DNA of 64,000 nt, from assembly GCA_025617375.2 (NCBI GenBank), contig JAMYGW020000010.1, positions 806,001 through 870,000 on the forward strand, written 5' to 3'. A model generated the notes under the pieces. The model was not told where the DNA came from and did no database searches. It saw nothing but the letters and a program-made list of their open reading frames with translations. The stretch comes from Acarospora socialis (taxonomy: Eukaryota > Ascomycota > Lecanoromycetes > Acarosporales > Acarosporaceae). Both the position numbers and the translations under genes were made by a program. Shown here piece after piece: positions 23,719 to 35,382 of this stretch (within the stretch, counting starts at the first letter, position 1; every line of letters begins with the position of its first letter).

Positions 23719-26509
23719 ATGTCCGCCTCAAAAGCCCCGCCCACGCCAACCTCCGCGCCGGACTTAGACATTCTTAGAGACCAAGTCACGGTCCATCCAG
23801 CCGGATACTTCGCCGAGTCGCAAGGTGGTCAAGATGATTCCTCCGAACGCAACCTCGTCGAACACATGGCGCGCTTCCGCCAATCTCCCCTCGACTTCCT
23901 CCGCGAAGTGAGCCTCCACTTGTCCGGCAGCGGGTGGCGGGCGTACGACGACTTCATCGGGCAGCCGATCTTCTATCCCGGCTTCACGGAGAACATGAAG
24001 GCGGCGGTGATGTCGGTGCCCATGCTGCAGCGCAAGATTGCGGAGCTGGCGGAGACACGGTTACAGGTGGAGGAGGCGCAGGGACTCCTGAGCAGGGAGG
24101 ATCGACTCTATTCCAGCAAGCGGGAGAAGAGACTGGCGGAGATAGAGCATAGTCTGAGGCAGGTGGCGGAGGACTTGACGGGAGGGATGATCTGCAAGTT
24201 TGAGAGCAAGACATTCATCCGGGGCGCGTACTACTTGTGCACGCAGCTGCTTACGAGAGCGTATCACCAAGGTAAAGGGAGCTTCTTTTCGCTCTGGTTC
24301 TAAGGGGGTTGTAACATTACTCAGACACCCCTTGATAGGCATCCATGTCTCTAGCGCGGAGGTCGTCAGGCTACGATCTGTGGCGGAGGAAGCTGCCAAG
24401 AAGAAGCATTCGATAATATTTCTTCCGTGTCACAGGTCGCACGTTGACTATGTTTCTCTCCAACTCATATGCTATCGCCTGGGCATCGCTTTGCCGACCG
24501 TCGTCGCAGGCGATAATCTCAACTTTCCCGTGGTCGGACAGTTTCTGCAGAACGCAGGTTCGTGCCCTAGATTTCCGGATGGGATGGCGCGCTAATCCGG
24601 TTTTCAGGCGCGATGTGGATAAGACGTAGCTTTGGAGATGATGTACTATATACGACGCTCGTTCAGTCCTACATCGATACACTATTGCAGAATGGGTACA
24701 ACTTCGAATGCTTCATCGAAGGCGGTCGCTCAAGGACCGGGAAGCTGCTCTCGCCCAAGTTCGGCATATTGAGCTTCTTGCTCGACAGCGTTCTTTCCGG
24801 TCGGGTGGACGATGCCATCATCTGTCCTGGCAGTACCCAGTACGATAAGGTTATCGAGACCGAGTACGTAGTGGCAAACTCACCTTAACTTATTTGTTGC
24901 TTACGATACCATCTTAGGTCCTACATCAGCGAACTGCTGGGGCAGCCGAAGGCGAAGGAAAACCTCCTAGACTTTCTGTCCGCTTCCTCTGTTCTTTCTC
25001 TGAAGCTCGGACGTGTCGACGTTCGCTTCCATGAACCCTGGAGCTTAAAAGGTTTTATCGCAGAGCAGCTGGCTCGATTTGAAAGGATACCTCAACCAGC
25101 GGATCTACGAGATTCCAAAGGATCCGGAGTGAAGGTGCGGCTACTGAGGACTCTGGGGTACAAGGTGCTCTCGGATATCAACGATGTATCAGTGGTTATG
25201 CCCACAGCACTCATTGGCACTGTTCTGTTGACGCTAAGGGGTCGAGGCGTGGGGAAAGCCGAATTGGTGCGGAGGGTTGACTGGCTCTGTGATCGAGTGA
25301 GGGCTAAAGGTGGAAGAGTGGCTCATTTCGCAGGCGCGCCGACCAGTGTCGTTGTCGACCGTGCCCTTGAGGTCTTGGGCCCCGGACTTGTCGGTCGGGT
25401 CGAGGGTTTGTTAGAAGAGACATTCTACGCCGTGGATCGCTTTCAGCTTTCATTCTACCGTAACATGACAATTCACCTGTTCATCTCTGAAGCGCTTGTG
25501 TCAGCAGCCATGTACACTCGAGTCAAACTGGGAGGTGGACCGGACAACCAAGCCATATCGTATACCTCCCTCTTCAATCAAGTTTCCTTCCTTTCTCAGG
25601 TGCGTTCATTCTATATTTGCTGGGGTTATATTGCTCATCGAGACTAGCTGTTCCGGGGTGAATTCATCTTTCCGACGGAAGGACTGGCAGTCAACCTGGA
25701 CAAGACCCTCCGAGGGCTCGGAAATGACAATGTTATCCGTGTCAGGCGCAACTCAGCCGGTGCCATCGACCAAGTCGAGTTGAGCGACGCGGAACGCCAG
25801 TGTGGAAGAGAGAATTTTGACTTTTACTGCTTTTTGATCTGGCCATTCATCGAAGCCAGTTGGCTGGGCGCGGTCTCGCTCATGGGATTGAGCCCACCAC
25901 TGGGTCAGGAACAGGACATGTGGTGTGATATGAAGCAAACCCAGGACAAAGCACAGTTGGTATGATCTTGTCGTAACGGCTTGCTCTCATCCTCTGCTCA
26001 CTCGGTTGACCACACCCTTAGCTTGGCAAAACATTATACCATCAAGGCGATCTCTCGTACTTCGAGGCCGTCAACAAAGAGACATTGAAGAACGCCTATC
26101 AGAGGTTCGAGGAAGAGGGAATGATAACCGCCTCCAAAAGCAAAGAATCTCGTGCAGCGCCAACAGTCAAGCTGGCAGCCGAATGGATCCCGCGGAGGGA
26201 CTCGACTACCGGCAAGATCATTCCGGAAGGAAGGTTATGGGACTTCACCGAGATGATCGCCCAGTCGCGAAGAGAAGGGTGAGTGGCTGTCATGATCCGA
26301 TGCACGCTTCATTGAGACGCTAACCCCCATTCAGCAAGAACCGCCGTGATGGGGCGACGGTATCTACACGTGTTTTGGCACTGGCAGACAAGCTCGGACA
26401 GGAGCTTTCGCGAACGGCGGCGGCGAGCCCGGGCGCTTCACCCGACGGCAGTGACATTTCACCCAGGAAACGAAGGCGGAGTGAGATACAGACGAAGTCA
26501 CTACTGTAA
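23719..26509 (+). CDS. Glycerol-3-phosphate/dihydroxyacetone-phosphate acyltransferase (PlsB/GNPAT family)
   Basis: This family puts the first acyl chain on glycerol-3-phosphate or dihydroxyacetone phosphate in membrane lipid (or ether lipid) synthesis. Seven exons (23719-24271, 24339-24557, 24608-24863, 24918-25599, 25648-25959, 26022-26278, 26335-26509) join in phase to 817 residues. The catalytic HX4D box is CHRSHVDY at about residue 215, the substrate-binding block is FIEGGRSRTGK at about 292-302, and a further conserved block is CPGSTQYDKVIE. This layout is that of bacterial PlsB and animal GNPAT, not of yeast Gat1/Gat2. The C-terminus is basic (PRKRRRSE). No clear peroxisomal PTS1 is seen at the very end. 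Which acceptor it prefers cannot be told from sequence. Confidence 0.9.
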
Positions 26510-27664
26510 TCATATTTGTGTCACCAGAAGTCAGCGCTCCGCGGCGCCCTCCACGACCTACTAGATCGAGATGCATGATGTCCGACATGTTCAAACTCCA
26601 CCCACCTTATTTGTGCATACAATCTTTCTGTACAAGGTCGTCGCGTCTAAAGCTAGGTTAGGTAGCTGCCTTTTCGATTTTAGGTTCCACCCTTCTAGCC
26701 ACCTTACTGCGCACTACCTTTGGATGCGGAGCAAATACCTTGTCCGGTATTAAGATAATGTACCTAAGGGAGTGGTGTTCGACCGAGACTAATACGGAGT
26801 ACGGGGAGTGACATCACTGGCTTCGCTGTAGTGTTCCCCGCCTGAAACGGACCGTCGTACGAGTACGTATGTACATACATAACCTGTCAGTTGGTGTCAT
26901 GCAACACCAAAGATAGATAACAACTCAATGCAAGCAACACAAATGGTAGGGTATGCACCGGTCATCGTACAGGTGCCTGATATTTCTTCTGCACACGAGA
27001 ATGTCATGACATCTAAATGAGAACAACTCTATCATAGTAACTTAGTACTGTTATTACTCTAATATTATTGGGCGTTCGAGTCCACCAGCGTCAAGATCGG
27101 CTTTTGATCTCTAAAGTGAGGTGATCGACAGAGCGTGGTATTTTGATTGGTTGTCATCATGAAAGGCCGCGTCGTCTTGCCATTTGGCTTTTGATAGCGT
27201 GCGTTACATCCGGGACCAACGCTACCTGAATCAAGTTAGTTAGTCTGTCTTGGCCATTCGCTCTCTTCTGCCTCTACCTATCTGCAACCAAATGGAGTTT
27301 GCCGAGAGGACACCCCCCCAATACGGAGTACGAACCAAAACATTCGATTCTTATCTCAGACTGCTCAATGTTCGTTCTCCGACTTCCATTCCTCTCCACT
27401 ACTGATCATTACTCTCTCGACATTCTTTGCCAGCGCTATCTCAAACAACTTACCCACGATCACTTCCATTGTATCCTTCGTTCATCATTTCCCACTGTAT
27501 CCGTATATCAACATTCGTTCGAATTCACCCTCGCTTTGCATCGAAGCTCTCGTTAGGTTACACCGCAGCGCTAAGAAAGTGTCCCCATTGCGCTTGTCGT
27601 TGTTGCGCATTATATACCAGACACGAGCCAGGAGATGCTCCCGATACACGGCTAATCTGATCAA
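26510..27664. other. Intergenic before the apyrase gene
   Basis: This 1.15 kb gap contains two copies of the nonamer TACGGAGTA (26793-26801 and 27322-27330). The region around 26990-27080 is AT-rich, and short T/C-rich stretches precede the apyrase start. No gene was recognised. Confidence 0.5.
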
Positions 27665-30075
27665 ATGGGAAAATGTTGGTCACTCCGCAATCTCAGCCCT
27701 CTCTTGCCGGATGGGAGGTCCTTTCTCTGACTGATGTTTGCCAGGGCGATTCGGAGTTATTCTGGATGCTGGATCCTCGGTGAGTGCAGCCTCAGGCCTG
27801 TCATAGCTTCATCACGGCGCTGATTTCTGGATGCAGGGCACTCGGGTGCACATCTACCGCTGGCTCGACAATGTCAGAGCGCGGAGGGAGGGCGATGCGA
27901 AGGAATTGCAGAGTTTACCGATCCTCAAGACCAAGAAGAGGTGGACGAAGAAGATACATCCCGGTTTGTCAAACTAGCGGCCTTTCCGGCATTTTCTCGT
28001 AATTGGTGAAGAAGCTTACGGCGTGGGGATGGACAGGCATATCAACGTTTGGCGACAAACCTGATCTCGTCGGGCCAGACCACCTCGAACCGCTCTTCCG
28101 ACATGCACTTGACAATGTTCCCCCGGATGCCGTTGCTGACACACCGATCTTCCTTCTCGCAACCGCAGGGATGCGGTTGCTACCGGAATTGAAACGAAAG
28201 GAGCTTCTGGCGAACATCTGCTCCTACGCTCGAGCGCACACCAACTTTCTCCTGCCCAAGTGCAACCTCCACATCCAGGTGATACCGGGCGAGACGGAAG
28301 GCTTGTATGGGTGGATAGCGGCAAATTATCTGCTTGGAGGATTTGACTCACCCAAAGATCACGCACATGGAAAAGGTCATCATACGTACGGTTTCCTCGA
28401 TATGGGAGGAGCATCCGCGCAGATTGCCTTCGCGCCGAACGCCACAGAAGCCGAGAAGCATGCGGAGGACTTGAAGCTGCTCCGGATGAGGACGTTGAAC
28501 GGACTGCCGATGGAGTACAGAGTCTTTGTGACGACTTGGCTGGGGTTCGGCGTCCACGAGGCCAGGCGGAGATATGTGGAGGCGCTGTTAGACGCTAGTG
28601 GGACGCATGATGCGCGAGAGCTGCCAGACCCATGTCTGCCAGTGGGTCTGAGTATCACTACCAAAGGTGATGTTCTGCTACCTGGATCGGGCCGGGTTAA
28701 CGGGAAGACGCCTTATCTGCTTGGAACTGGTCGATTTGATGAGTGTCTACGGCAGACCTATCCGTTACTGGACAAGGATGCACCTTGCGAGAACCAGCCC
28801 TGTCTACTCAATGGGGTGCATGTGCCGGCGATTGATTTTGACGTCAATCATTTCGTTGGTGTGAGCGAGTACTGGCACACCACGCATGAGGTATTCGAGA
28901 CAGCATACAAAGATAAGGCATATGACTTTAACACCTACCAAAAACGCGTCAAAGACTTCTGTAGCCAGGACTGGAAGACTATTTCCAAGGGCGTTGGTGA
29001 CAGCAAGTGGGGCAAGAAGGTCGATGAAGCGACGGCAGTCGAGGTGTGTTTCAAGGCATCTTGGCTTATCAATGTCCTACATGACGGTATCGGTATACCT
29101 CGAGTAGGTCTCGAGAACACAAAATCCAAGGGATACAATGGCACCAAGGAGGTGTTGCAGCACGCCAAAGAAAAAGGCTTCCTCGATCCTTTCCAGGCTG
29201 TGGACAAGATCGAGGACACTGAGGTTAGCTGGACGTTGGGGAAAATGTTACTATACGCCGCGAGTCAGGTCCCACCTCGAGATAGTTCTCTACCGGTAGG
29301 TTTCGGCAGTAACGTGCCCGGGATACCACCCGATTTCCAATACGCCGGCTCCAAATACGCACCGGCACCGAACGCGTCGTCAAGTGCTGGCGATGACAAC
29401 CGTGACGACTGGCACGACACGCTCTTCGACTCCACCCCTTCTCGCCGCGTTCCCGGCTTCCTCATCTTCATGATCATCGTCTGCATCGCCGTCTTCCTCC
29501 TCTGTGGCCGTGACCGCCGCACACGCATCTACCGCAAACTCACATCGCCCTTCCACCCCAATCGCAACCGCGCCGGCGCCACGAACCGCAAACGCAAACT
29601 TTTCCACGGCAAACTTCCCTTTTTCGCCACCCACTCCGGGCCCATCTACGAGCGCGTCCTCGAAGACGGCTCCGCTTCCGCCTCCTCCTCCGCCCTCCAC
29701 ACCTTCGAGCTCGGCACCGTCGACGCCGACCATTCGGACGAGAACGACCATTCCGACTCTTCCGAAGGCAGTCGTGCCGGCCGAACTTCGGGCTGGGCGA
29801 CCCCACGTGTCAAAATCAACGGTTTCGAGAAGGGTCACGGTGGATACTTTGACAATGTCGTATCGCAAGGTGTGGGACTGGGTCTCACGGCTCCGGGCAT
29901 TTCGTCCAACGCGATGGATCGCAGCGGGCTGGTTGTGAGGACCGAGAGTCGAGAGAGGTTGGGGCCGTTGGGGACCGGTAGTGGTGTCACCGGTGGCGTG
30001 GGTGGAAGGAGAAGTAGAACGGGGAGTCCGGTCCGGCTCAAGAGTCCGTTGATGACGCCTTTGGCGGAAGACTAG
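27665..30075 (+). CDS. YND1: Golgi apyrase, YND1 type
   Basis: Ynd1 is a membrane-bound nucleoside di/triphosphatase of the GDA1/CD39 family that clears GDP/UDP in the Golgi lumen so that sugar-nucleotide exchange for glycosylation can go on. Exons are 27665-27674, 27745-27779, 27837-27963 and 28037-30075, giving 736 residues. The first coding exon is only 10 bases and joins to give MGKWRFGVILDAGSSGTRVH, containing apyrase region 1. Later regions include LLATAGMR, the Glu-containing IPGETEGLYGWIAANYLLG and GFLDMGGASAQIAF. One membrane segment (about FLIFMIIVCIAVFLLC) lies after the catalytic domain, followed by a basic cytosolic tail. In-frame stops upstream of 27744 support the micro-exon. 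The stop codon lies inside a 12-base tandem repeat. Confidence 0.93.
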
Positions 30076-30108
30076 GCGGAAGACTTGGCAGAAGACTTGG
30101 CGGAGGAA
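30061..30108 (+). repeat. 12-base tandem repeat across the apyrase stop codon
   Basis: Four head-to-tail units of TTGGCGGAAGAC begin at 30061: perfect, TAGGCGGAAGAC, TTGGCAGAAGAC and a diverged fourth unit. Units are four codons long. The TAG stop of the apyrase is the TTG position of unit two; the next in-frame stop is at 30109-30111. Confidence 0.8.
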
Positions 30109-30111
30109 TAG

Positions 30112-31689
30112 TGTGTGTTTTCGCGAACTGGGTCTGGCGTTTGGGTTACCTTCGGTGCGGCGTTCAAGGAAGACGAAACGGAACTGTACGGGCTGGGTTT
30201 TACGGTGCACTACATTAGGTTCTGGCGTTCGGTGGTGCCAGGCATGGATCGAAGGCGGCTCGGCTGGTCTGCGTGTGGAGCTGGGTACAGGCTGGGATGG
30301 GCTGGGATGGGACAATAAGTAACAGGAACAACAACAGACAACAAGAAAAGATAATAATAAGCCTCTCACCCGCCTACCGCGTGCCTTTGCTGACCCTCAT
30401 CTTTCCCCACGTAAGAGCCAAGGGACACGCCTGTCCTGAGAGGTCCTAAAAGTCAAACAGGATGTACATCGAAAGTAGATCTACCTCGAGAAGTACGGAG
30501 TCGGTCCCGTAAAATGTCATATGCGCCTTGCTCGACCGAGACCGGACGAATACGGTTCGTAGAAGTACATAGGTCCAAGGGCCTGGACCAGTCGGCCATT
30601 GTCGACGCATGTAGCGCCGAGGAGTGCGAAAGGGATCCAATAAGTACTGGCACAGTATATATATATATCTATATATATTCTTTCCTTCGCCCGCACAAAC
30701 AACCAACGCCATCCCTCTCTCTCGCTCTCTCCCCCCCTCCCCGTTCTCCTATCCGGCTAACCCCCCCCCTTTACAAAACCCCAAACCACGGCAATCACAC
30801 GCCCTCTTCCCCTTCCCCTTTCCCTTTGCCCTTCCCATCACTATCGCTATTCCATTAGTAGTAGTAGCAGACCTACCCATCAGGGCGTAATCTTCCACCA
30901 CCACCACGACCCGCACCTTCCGCTCTGCTCCCTCCCTTCCTTCCTTCCTGTCTGTCCCTACCTGCTTCCACTACACTACCCTACCCCTTACCCCTTTCTT
31001 CCCTCTTCCCTCTTCCCTGCCCCTTCCCGACCAACCAAACCAACCAACCAACCAGACTCTCCTCCCTCCTTCTCCTCCTCTTCCTCCGTCTTACCCACCA
31101 ACCCATTTCCACGCAATTACCAGAAATCTGAGGACGTGGGGCTTGGACGGAGGCAGGCAGGCGGGTGTGTTTTGATGGTATGAAATCGGGTGCTAGGAAG
31201 GCGGTTTGGTTCGGTCCGGTTCGGTTCGAGTCGGCGGAGATAAGGGAGTAGAAATTCCGAGGCGGGTATGATGGGAGTTGGGATGCTCGAAAGCGCGAAA
31301 GCGAAGGCGAAGGCGAAGGTGGATGATAGGCGAGGTGAGAGGAGAGGAGAGGGAAAGAAGCCGAGAGTGGGGAAGGGCAGGTGGACGGGCGCTCTCTCAT
31401 GCTGCGCGTGAGCCACATGTCCACTGCGACGTGACAAGACGAGACAAGACGAGACATTGCACGAGCTGAACCTCCTATCTGATCTGATCATATTCTTTTC
31501 TCATGCTGTAAAGTAGGTGGGACTCGTAGAGATCTAGTCTACACATTCACCCCCCACTTCCTCACTTCACTTCCTCCCTCCACACCTTTGCTCGTGAACC
31601 CCGTCCCGTCCCATCTCCCAGTTAGTCAGCCAGCCTACCATAACGCCTCGCAAACACGCCATCCAGCAGATCAAACCGCCTCTCTAGAT
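30112..31689. other. Low-complexity intergenic region, pyrimidine-rich on + strand
   Basis: Between the convergent apyrase and UIM genes lies DNA with strong strand asymmetry. A TATA microsatellite lies at about 30656-30680, then about 30680-31110 is almost wholly C/T/A on + (CTCTCTC, CCTTCC and CCAACCAACCAACC runs). The strand then flips to G/A-rich around 31140-31380, with a GCGAAG repeat near 31300 and a 10-base tandem GAGACAAGAC near 31430-31455. No gene is seen. Confidence 0.6.
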
Positions 31690-34600
31690 CTAGAGCAAGA
31701 CCATATCCTCATCCTCATCGTCGTTATCGTCGCCATTGTCCGACTCCGCCCCAGACGTCATGTCGTCATCATCGTTACCGTCATCATCGTCGTCCCAGAT
31801 ATCGTCCAACAGCTCGTCCTGCCGCACCGCCTGCCGCGCGCCGATCGCTTCCTCCTCCCCAATGGAGGCCTTGGAGTCCTGCAAGTCGCTGACTTCCTTC
31901 CCCGCCGTGACTTCGCTCCACTCCGAGTCTGCGTACTCCGTTCTCTCCATTTCCTTCCCCTTCCCCTTTCCCTTGTCCAGACCAGTTTCGACACTCGATC
32001 CTCCACCGTTGCCGTTGCCCTTCCCAGCCAAAACCTCACTCCACACCGAATCCGCCTCGTAGACGCGCCTCCGATCCATCCACTCGACCCCTTCGACGTC
32101 GATACTAGCATTCACGACAGTCGATGTGTGTAGCGTGCTGTCCTCCCCTCCATCCCGACTCCCTCCTCCTCCAACCATTTCATACTCGCTCGACCCCCTA
32201 CTGCTCAACCCCGTATGAAACCCCGGCCCCGGCGCAGCAGCCGAGACGGCGGCCTCGGCGAGTGGGACGGAATCGTCGAAGACGCCACCGCTGCCGTCGT
32301 CGTTGCCACCGGCCCAGAGGGGGAGGTATTTCCATTCGGACTGGTCGAGGCAGACGAGCGTGTCGGTGAGGACGAGCTCGAGGGTGTCGGAGCGGGTGGA
32401 GGCGTCGGGTGGGGCAAGCATAGTGGTGCAGATTGCGGAGATGCTGGCGTTGATGTGCCTGAAGAAGGCGTTGAGGTCGAAGCCAGGGTATTTGCTTGAA
32501 TTGTTGGTGGGTTGAGGGAGGACGGGGGAGGTTTGCGACGGGTCGAGAGATAAAGGTGGTAACGTGGTTTGTGGTTGTTGGATGTGGATCGTCTGTGTAG
32601 GGTGCGAAGTGGTCGTTTTAGGAGGAGTATTCTCTCGCGTAGTCTGCGGTGTAAAGCATGGGGCTTCACCGCGAAGGATGGAACTGCTGATGACTTCATG
32701 GATCGTTGCGTCAGAATGGTCTACAAGACGAGTTAGAATTTGATACGAAGGACACCTTGATGTCCTGGAGGTATGCGAAACCAGACAATTACCTTTAGCA
32801 TAGTCAGGACTGGTCAGCTTGTTGAGGTGGTGTTTTAATAAGGGTGGAAAGATGTCAACATTCTCTTTTGAGAATGGAGTTGCGGGAGCTAGGCGAATGG
32901 GTAATTTGCTGGACGACTGAGATCCCTCGGTCTTTGCCAGAGGCCCATCTTCAAGGGCGCCGGAGAGCCTACGTCTCTTGCCATCATGTTCGCCATCGTT
33001 CCTCTCGTCCGTACGATTGACTTTTGCCTTCTTGGGACTTAGAAGTGAAAGACCTCCAAACCGCTTGGCGGGATCCTCAACTTGAGACCACCAATCCACG
33101 CGACCGGGAGGGGCTGCCTGTGTGACCTTCGGTCCCTTAGAAGGGTACAATTCTGCATGTATGTCGTCGAGCTTTTTGATTCGGTCTTCTACCCGCCACT
33201 TGGCCACCTGCTCGAAGAACTTTGCGTCGTAGGTGGTTTGCGCCAAGGGAGTCCAGCCAGTGATAGGTGAATACACATCATTCTGATTGGTGTAAGTGTT
33301 GACCAGTCCCTGTGAGAAGTCTTCGAGTTCCAGCGCTTTCCAAAAGGAGCGTGTGAAGATGCGTTCCTGCAACAGCAGTCCGTTGTAAGTCTCGGTGAAA
33401 GATGTGGTAGGGAACAAATCCGATCCGATACGCCTCGTATCAGGGACAGGACCTATCAAGCCTTTGTAATTGCGGCAACAAACCCAGTAGATGCGACCCC
33501 GCACGTAGGCTTTAAGTATGTCTTTCAACTCCTTAATCGCGTCCTTGTACTCGGCGGTTTCCTCTAACTCGGAAAGGGTGTAATACTCCGGGATATCGTC
33601 AAGCCAAGTCATGCTTTGATTCACAAGTTCACCGAATCGAGATCCCACGCGTTCAATAAAGGACTTGCTGGCATATTCGATCCGAGTCTGATAATCTTCG
33701 TGCAAGTCCTCTCTGCTTCTGCCGTACACACTGTGGGCCGTGTCTCCTTTAGGTTGATCACGAGTTCTGCAGACGTTACCTAGAGCTTCCTCACCCACGA
33801 GGATGGCGAATGTGTCACGGCAGAGGTCCCAACACTGCAACCCGTCGGCGATCTTTTGACTCGTTTCCGGCAAAACTTCCAGAAAGTATGAGTTAGGCGG
33901 CGCTCGGAGCCATCTGACAATGTAATCCGTGAGAGGACTATGCGTAATTTCGAAATACTTCGCCACCGCGAATGTGGTCCACAACTTAGGCGCCGAGTCA
34001 ATTCTTGGATCGAGGCCCTCAACAGCAGCGTGAAGAACGCGCTCGATCGCCGCTCGATGACGTACTGCAGTATACTCAAGAGGAAGTGAATCTGACGTTG
34101 ATGGATGTGATGCGCCTTGCTTATTAGATCCAGGTGTTGAGCCAGGGGAGGACGACCTATTAGGTTCAGGCGTCCAGGTGTCTGTCGCTATCTGGTCATC
34201 TGCGTCTCTAACTACCGAAGTGTCTGGTTTGTCAATCCCTTGCGAAGGCTGAGTCTCGTTCGACACCGTATGGGGCTCCATCTGAGGCTCGTCCTGGCCC
34301 CCCACGAGGCGCTTCGCCACGTTCCATCGTTTTCCTGCCTGAAACCACCTCCTTACGCCGATAGAGCAGCAAAGCTCGGTCATGAGGTATACAGCGTCTT
34401 CACCTTCCATCGGAGGTGTGAGATCTAACACATATTTGATCCCGTCCGGAAGCTTATTCACAAGACCACGTCTCCGTAGTACTCGATGTTGGTTTGACGG
34501 CCCAAAGGCTTTTTCGAAATATGGAGAGTTCAAGGCCAAAAACTTCTCTCGACGCATACGGTGAGGCAGCCTATACCGGGTCGTATACAGCCGGTAGGCG

Positions 34601-35170
34601 TAATCATCTTGCGATGGTTGTTGTGAAGCAGGATCACTATGCATGTCATTAGTGTAAGACTTTCCAAACTCGAGAGCAAGGCGTAGCTCACATGAAAACC
34701 AAAGTATCCGCTTCAGAGTCGTTGAGCAGGGGCAAATCCACTGCTAACCTCAGGGCCATATCCTCCACCATGTGTGTAATCGTCCAAGGTTTCTGCTGAC
34801 TCGTCTGGGTTGCCTGAGGAACCTCTGTTGTCGCCGAATGCGAGTCAGCCCTTGGACAACTCTCCGCGTTGTCACTTTTGGCTTGTTCGGCGGAAGCGTA
34901 GAGAGCATTTTGAAGAGTGTGGTCCCATTCTTCTGGTCCTGCAGCATTTAACACGGCCTCTTGCGTAGAGCTTGCCCAATGATCGTCCGCGGTCGCAACT
35001 GCTGGCAACACGGCTGGGTCGTCGAAGCCAGAACCACTTCCCTGAAGCGCTAGAGAAGCGGCAATGGCTTTGTCGATGTCTTCTTGCTCAAGAGTCGAGG
35101 GAGACGTTGGCCCGTAAACTCGATCCTCCATGTAATTGTCCATGTAGTTGTCTGGATAAGCGGACGACAT
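31690..35170 (-). CDS. Large protein of unknown function with an N-terminal ubiquitin-interacting motif
   Basis: Three exons (35170-34692, 34636-32793, 32720-31690) join in phase to 1117 residues. An N-terminal EQEDIDKAIAASLALQ at about residues 22-37 fits the ubiquitin-interacting motif (acidic patch, Ala, Ser). A weaker second candidate, DHTLQNALYAS, follows. Residues around 190-250 (REKFLALNSPYFEKAF, then KYVLDLTPP and AVYLMTELCC) look somewhat like a BTB/POZ fold, but I am not sure. The middle has ordered stretches (PPNSYFLEVLPETSQKIADGLQCWDL). The final 100 residues are strongly acidic and end in DDEDEDMVLL. I cannot name a family beyond a conserved-looking fungal protein. The start is the first ATG with a clear coding context; an in-frame ATG at 35254 would add 28 residues. 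Confidence 0.8.
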
Positions 35171-35382
35171 CGTGGCTTGACGAGTGTCCTGGACTGAGAC
35201 TATCCTAGAAGCTCTATCTCGTAACCTATGAGCGTGATCAGCCTCGCCTGGCAAAGATTTGAAAGGTAATAAGCAGCGGGGAGGAGTACTGACCTGCTTT
35301 TATGCTGAAGACCAAAGGTGATGTTTGACACCTCAGCTCGCGCCCAATACGCCCACCTTGGGACCGATAGAGTAGTCCACTA
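35171..35382 (-). promoter_or_regulatory. Upstream region of the UIM-protein gene
   Basis: A short leader/promoter stretch on the minus strand. No motif stands out. It ends at the border of a possible LTR-like block. Confidence 0.4.

Noticed and set aside
28003-28036. Apyrase start near 28003
   Set aside because: It would need a GTG start and would lose the first catalytic region, which is clearly encoded by the exons from 27665.
29380-30369. 329-codon open frame antisense to the apyrase 3' end
   Set aside because: A shadow of GC3-rich codons; composition is low-complexity and the sense gene is certain.
31201-31245. tRNA B-box-like GGTTCGAGTC
   Set aside because: No A-box, cloverleaf or matching acceptor stem around it.
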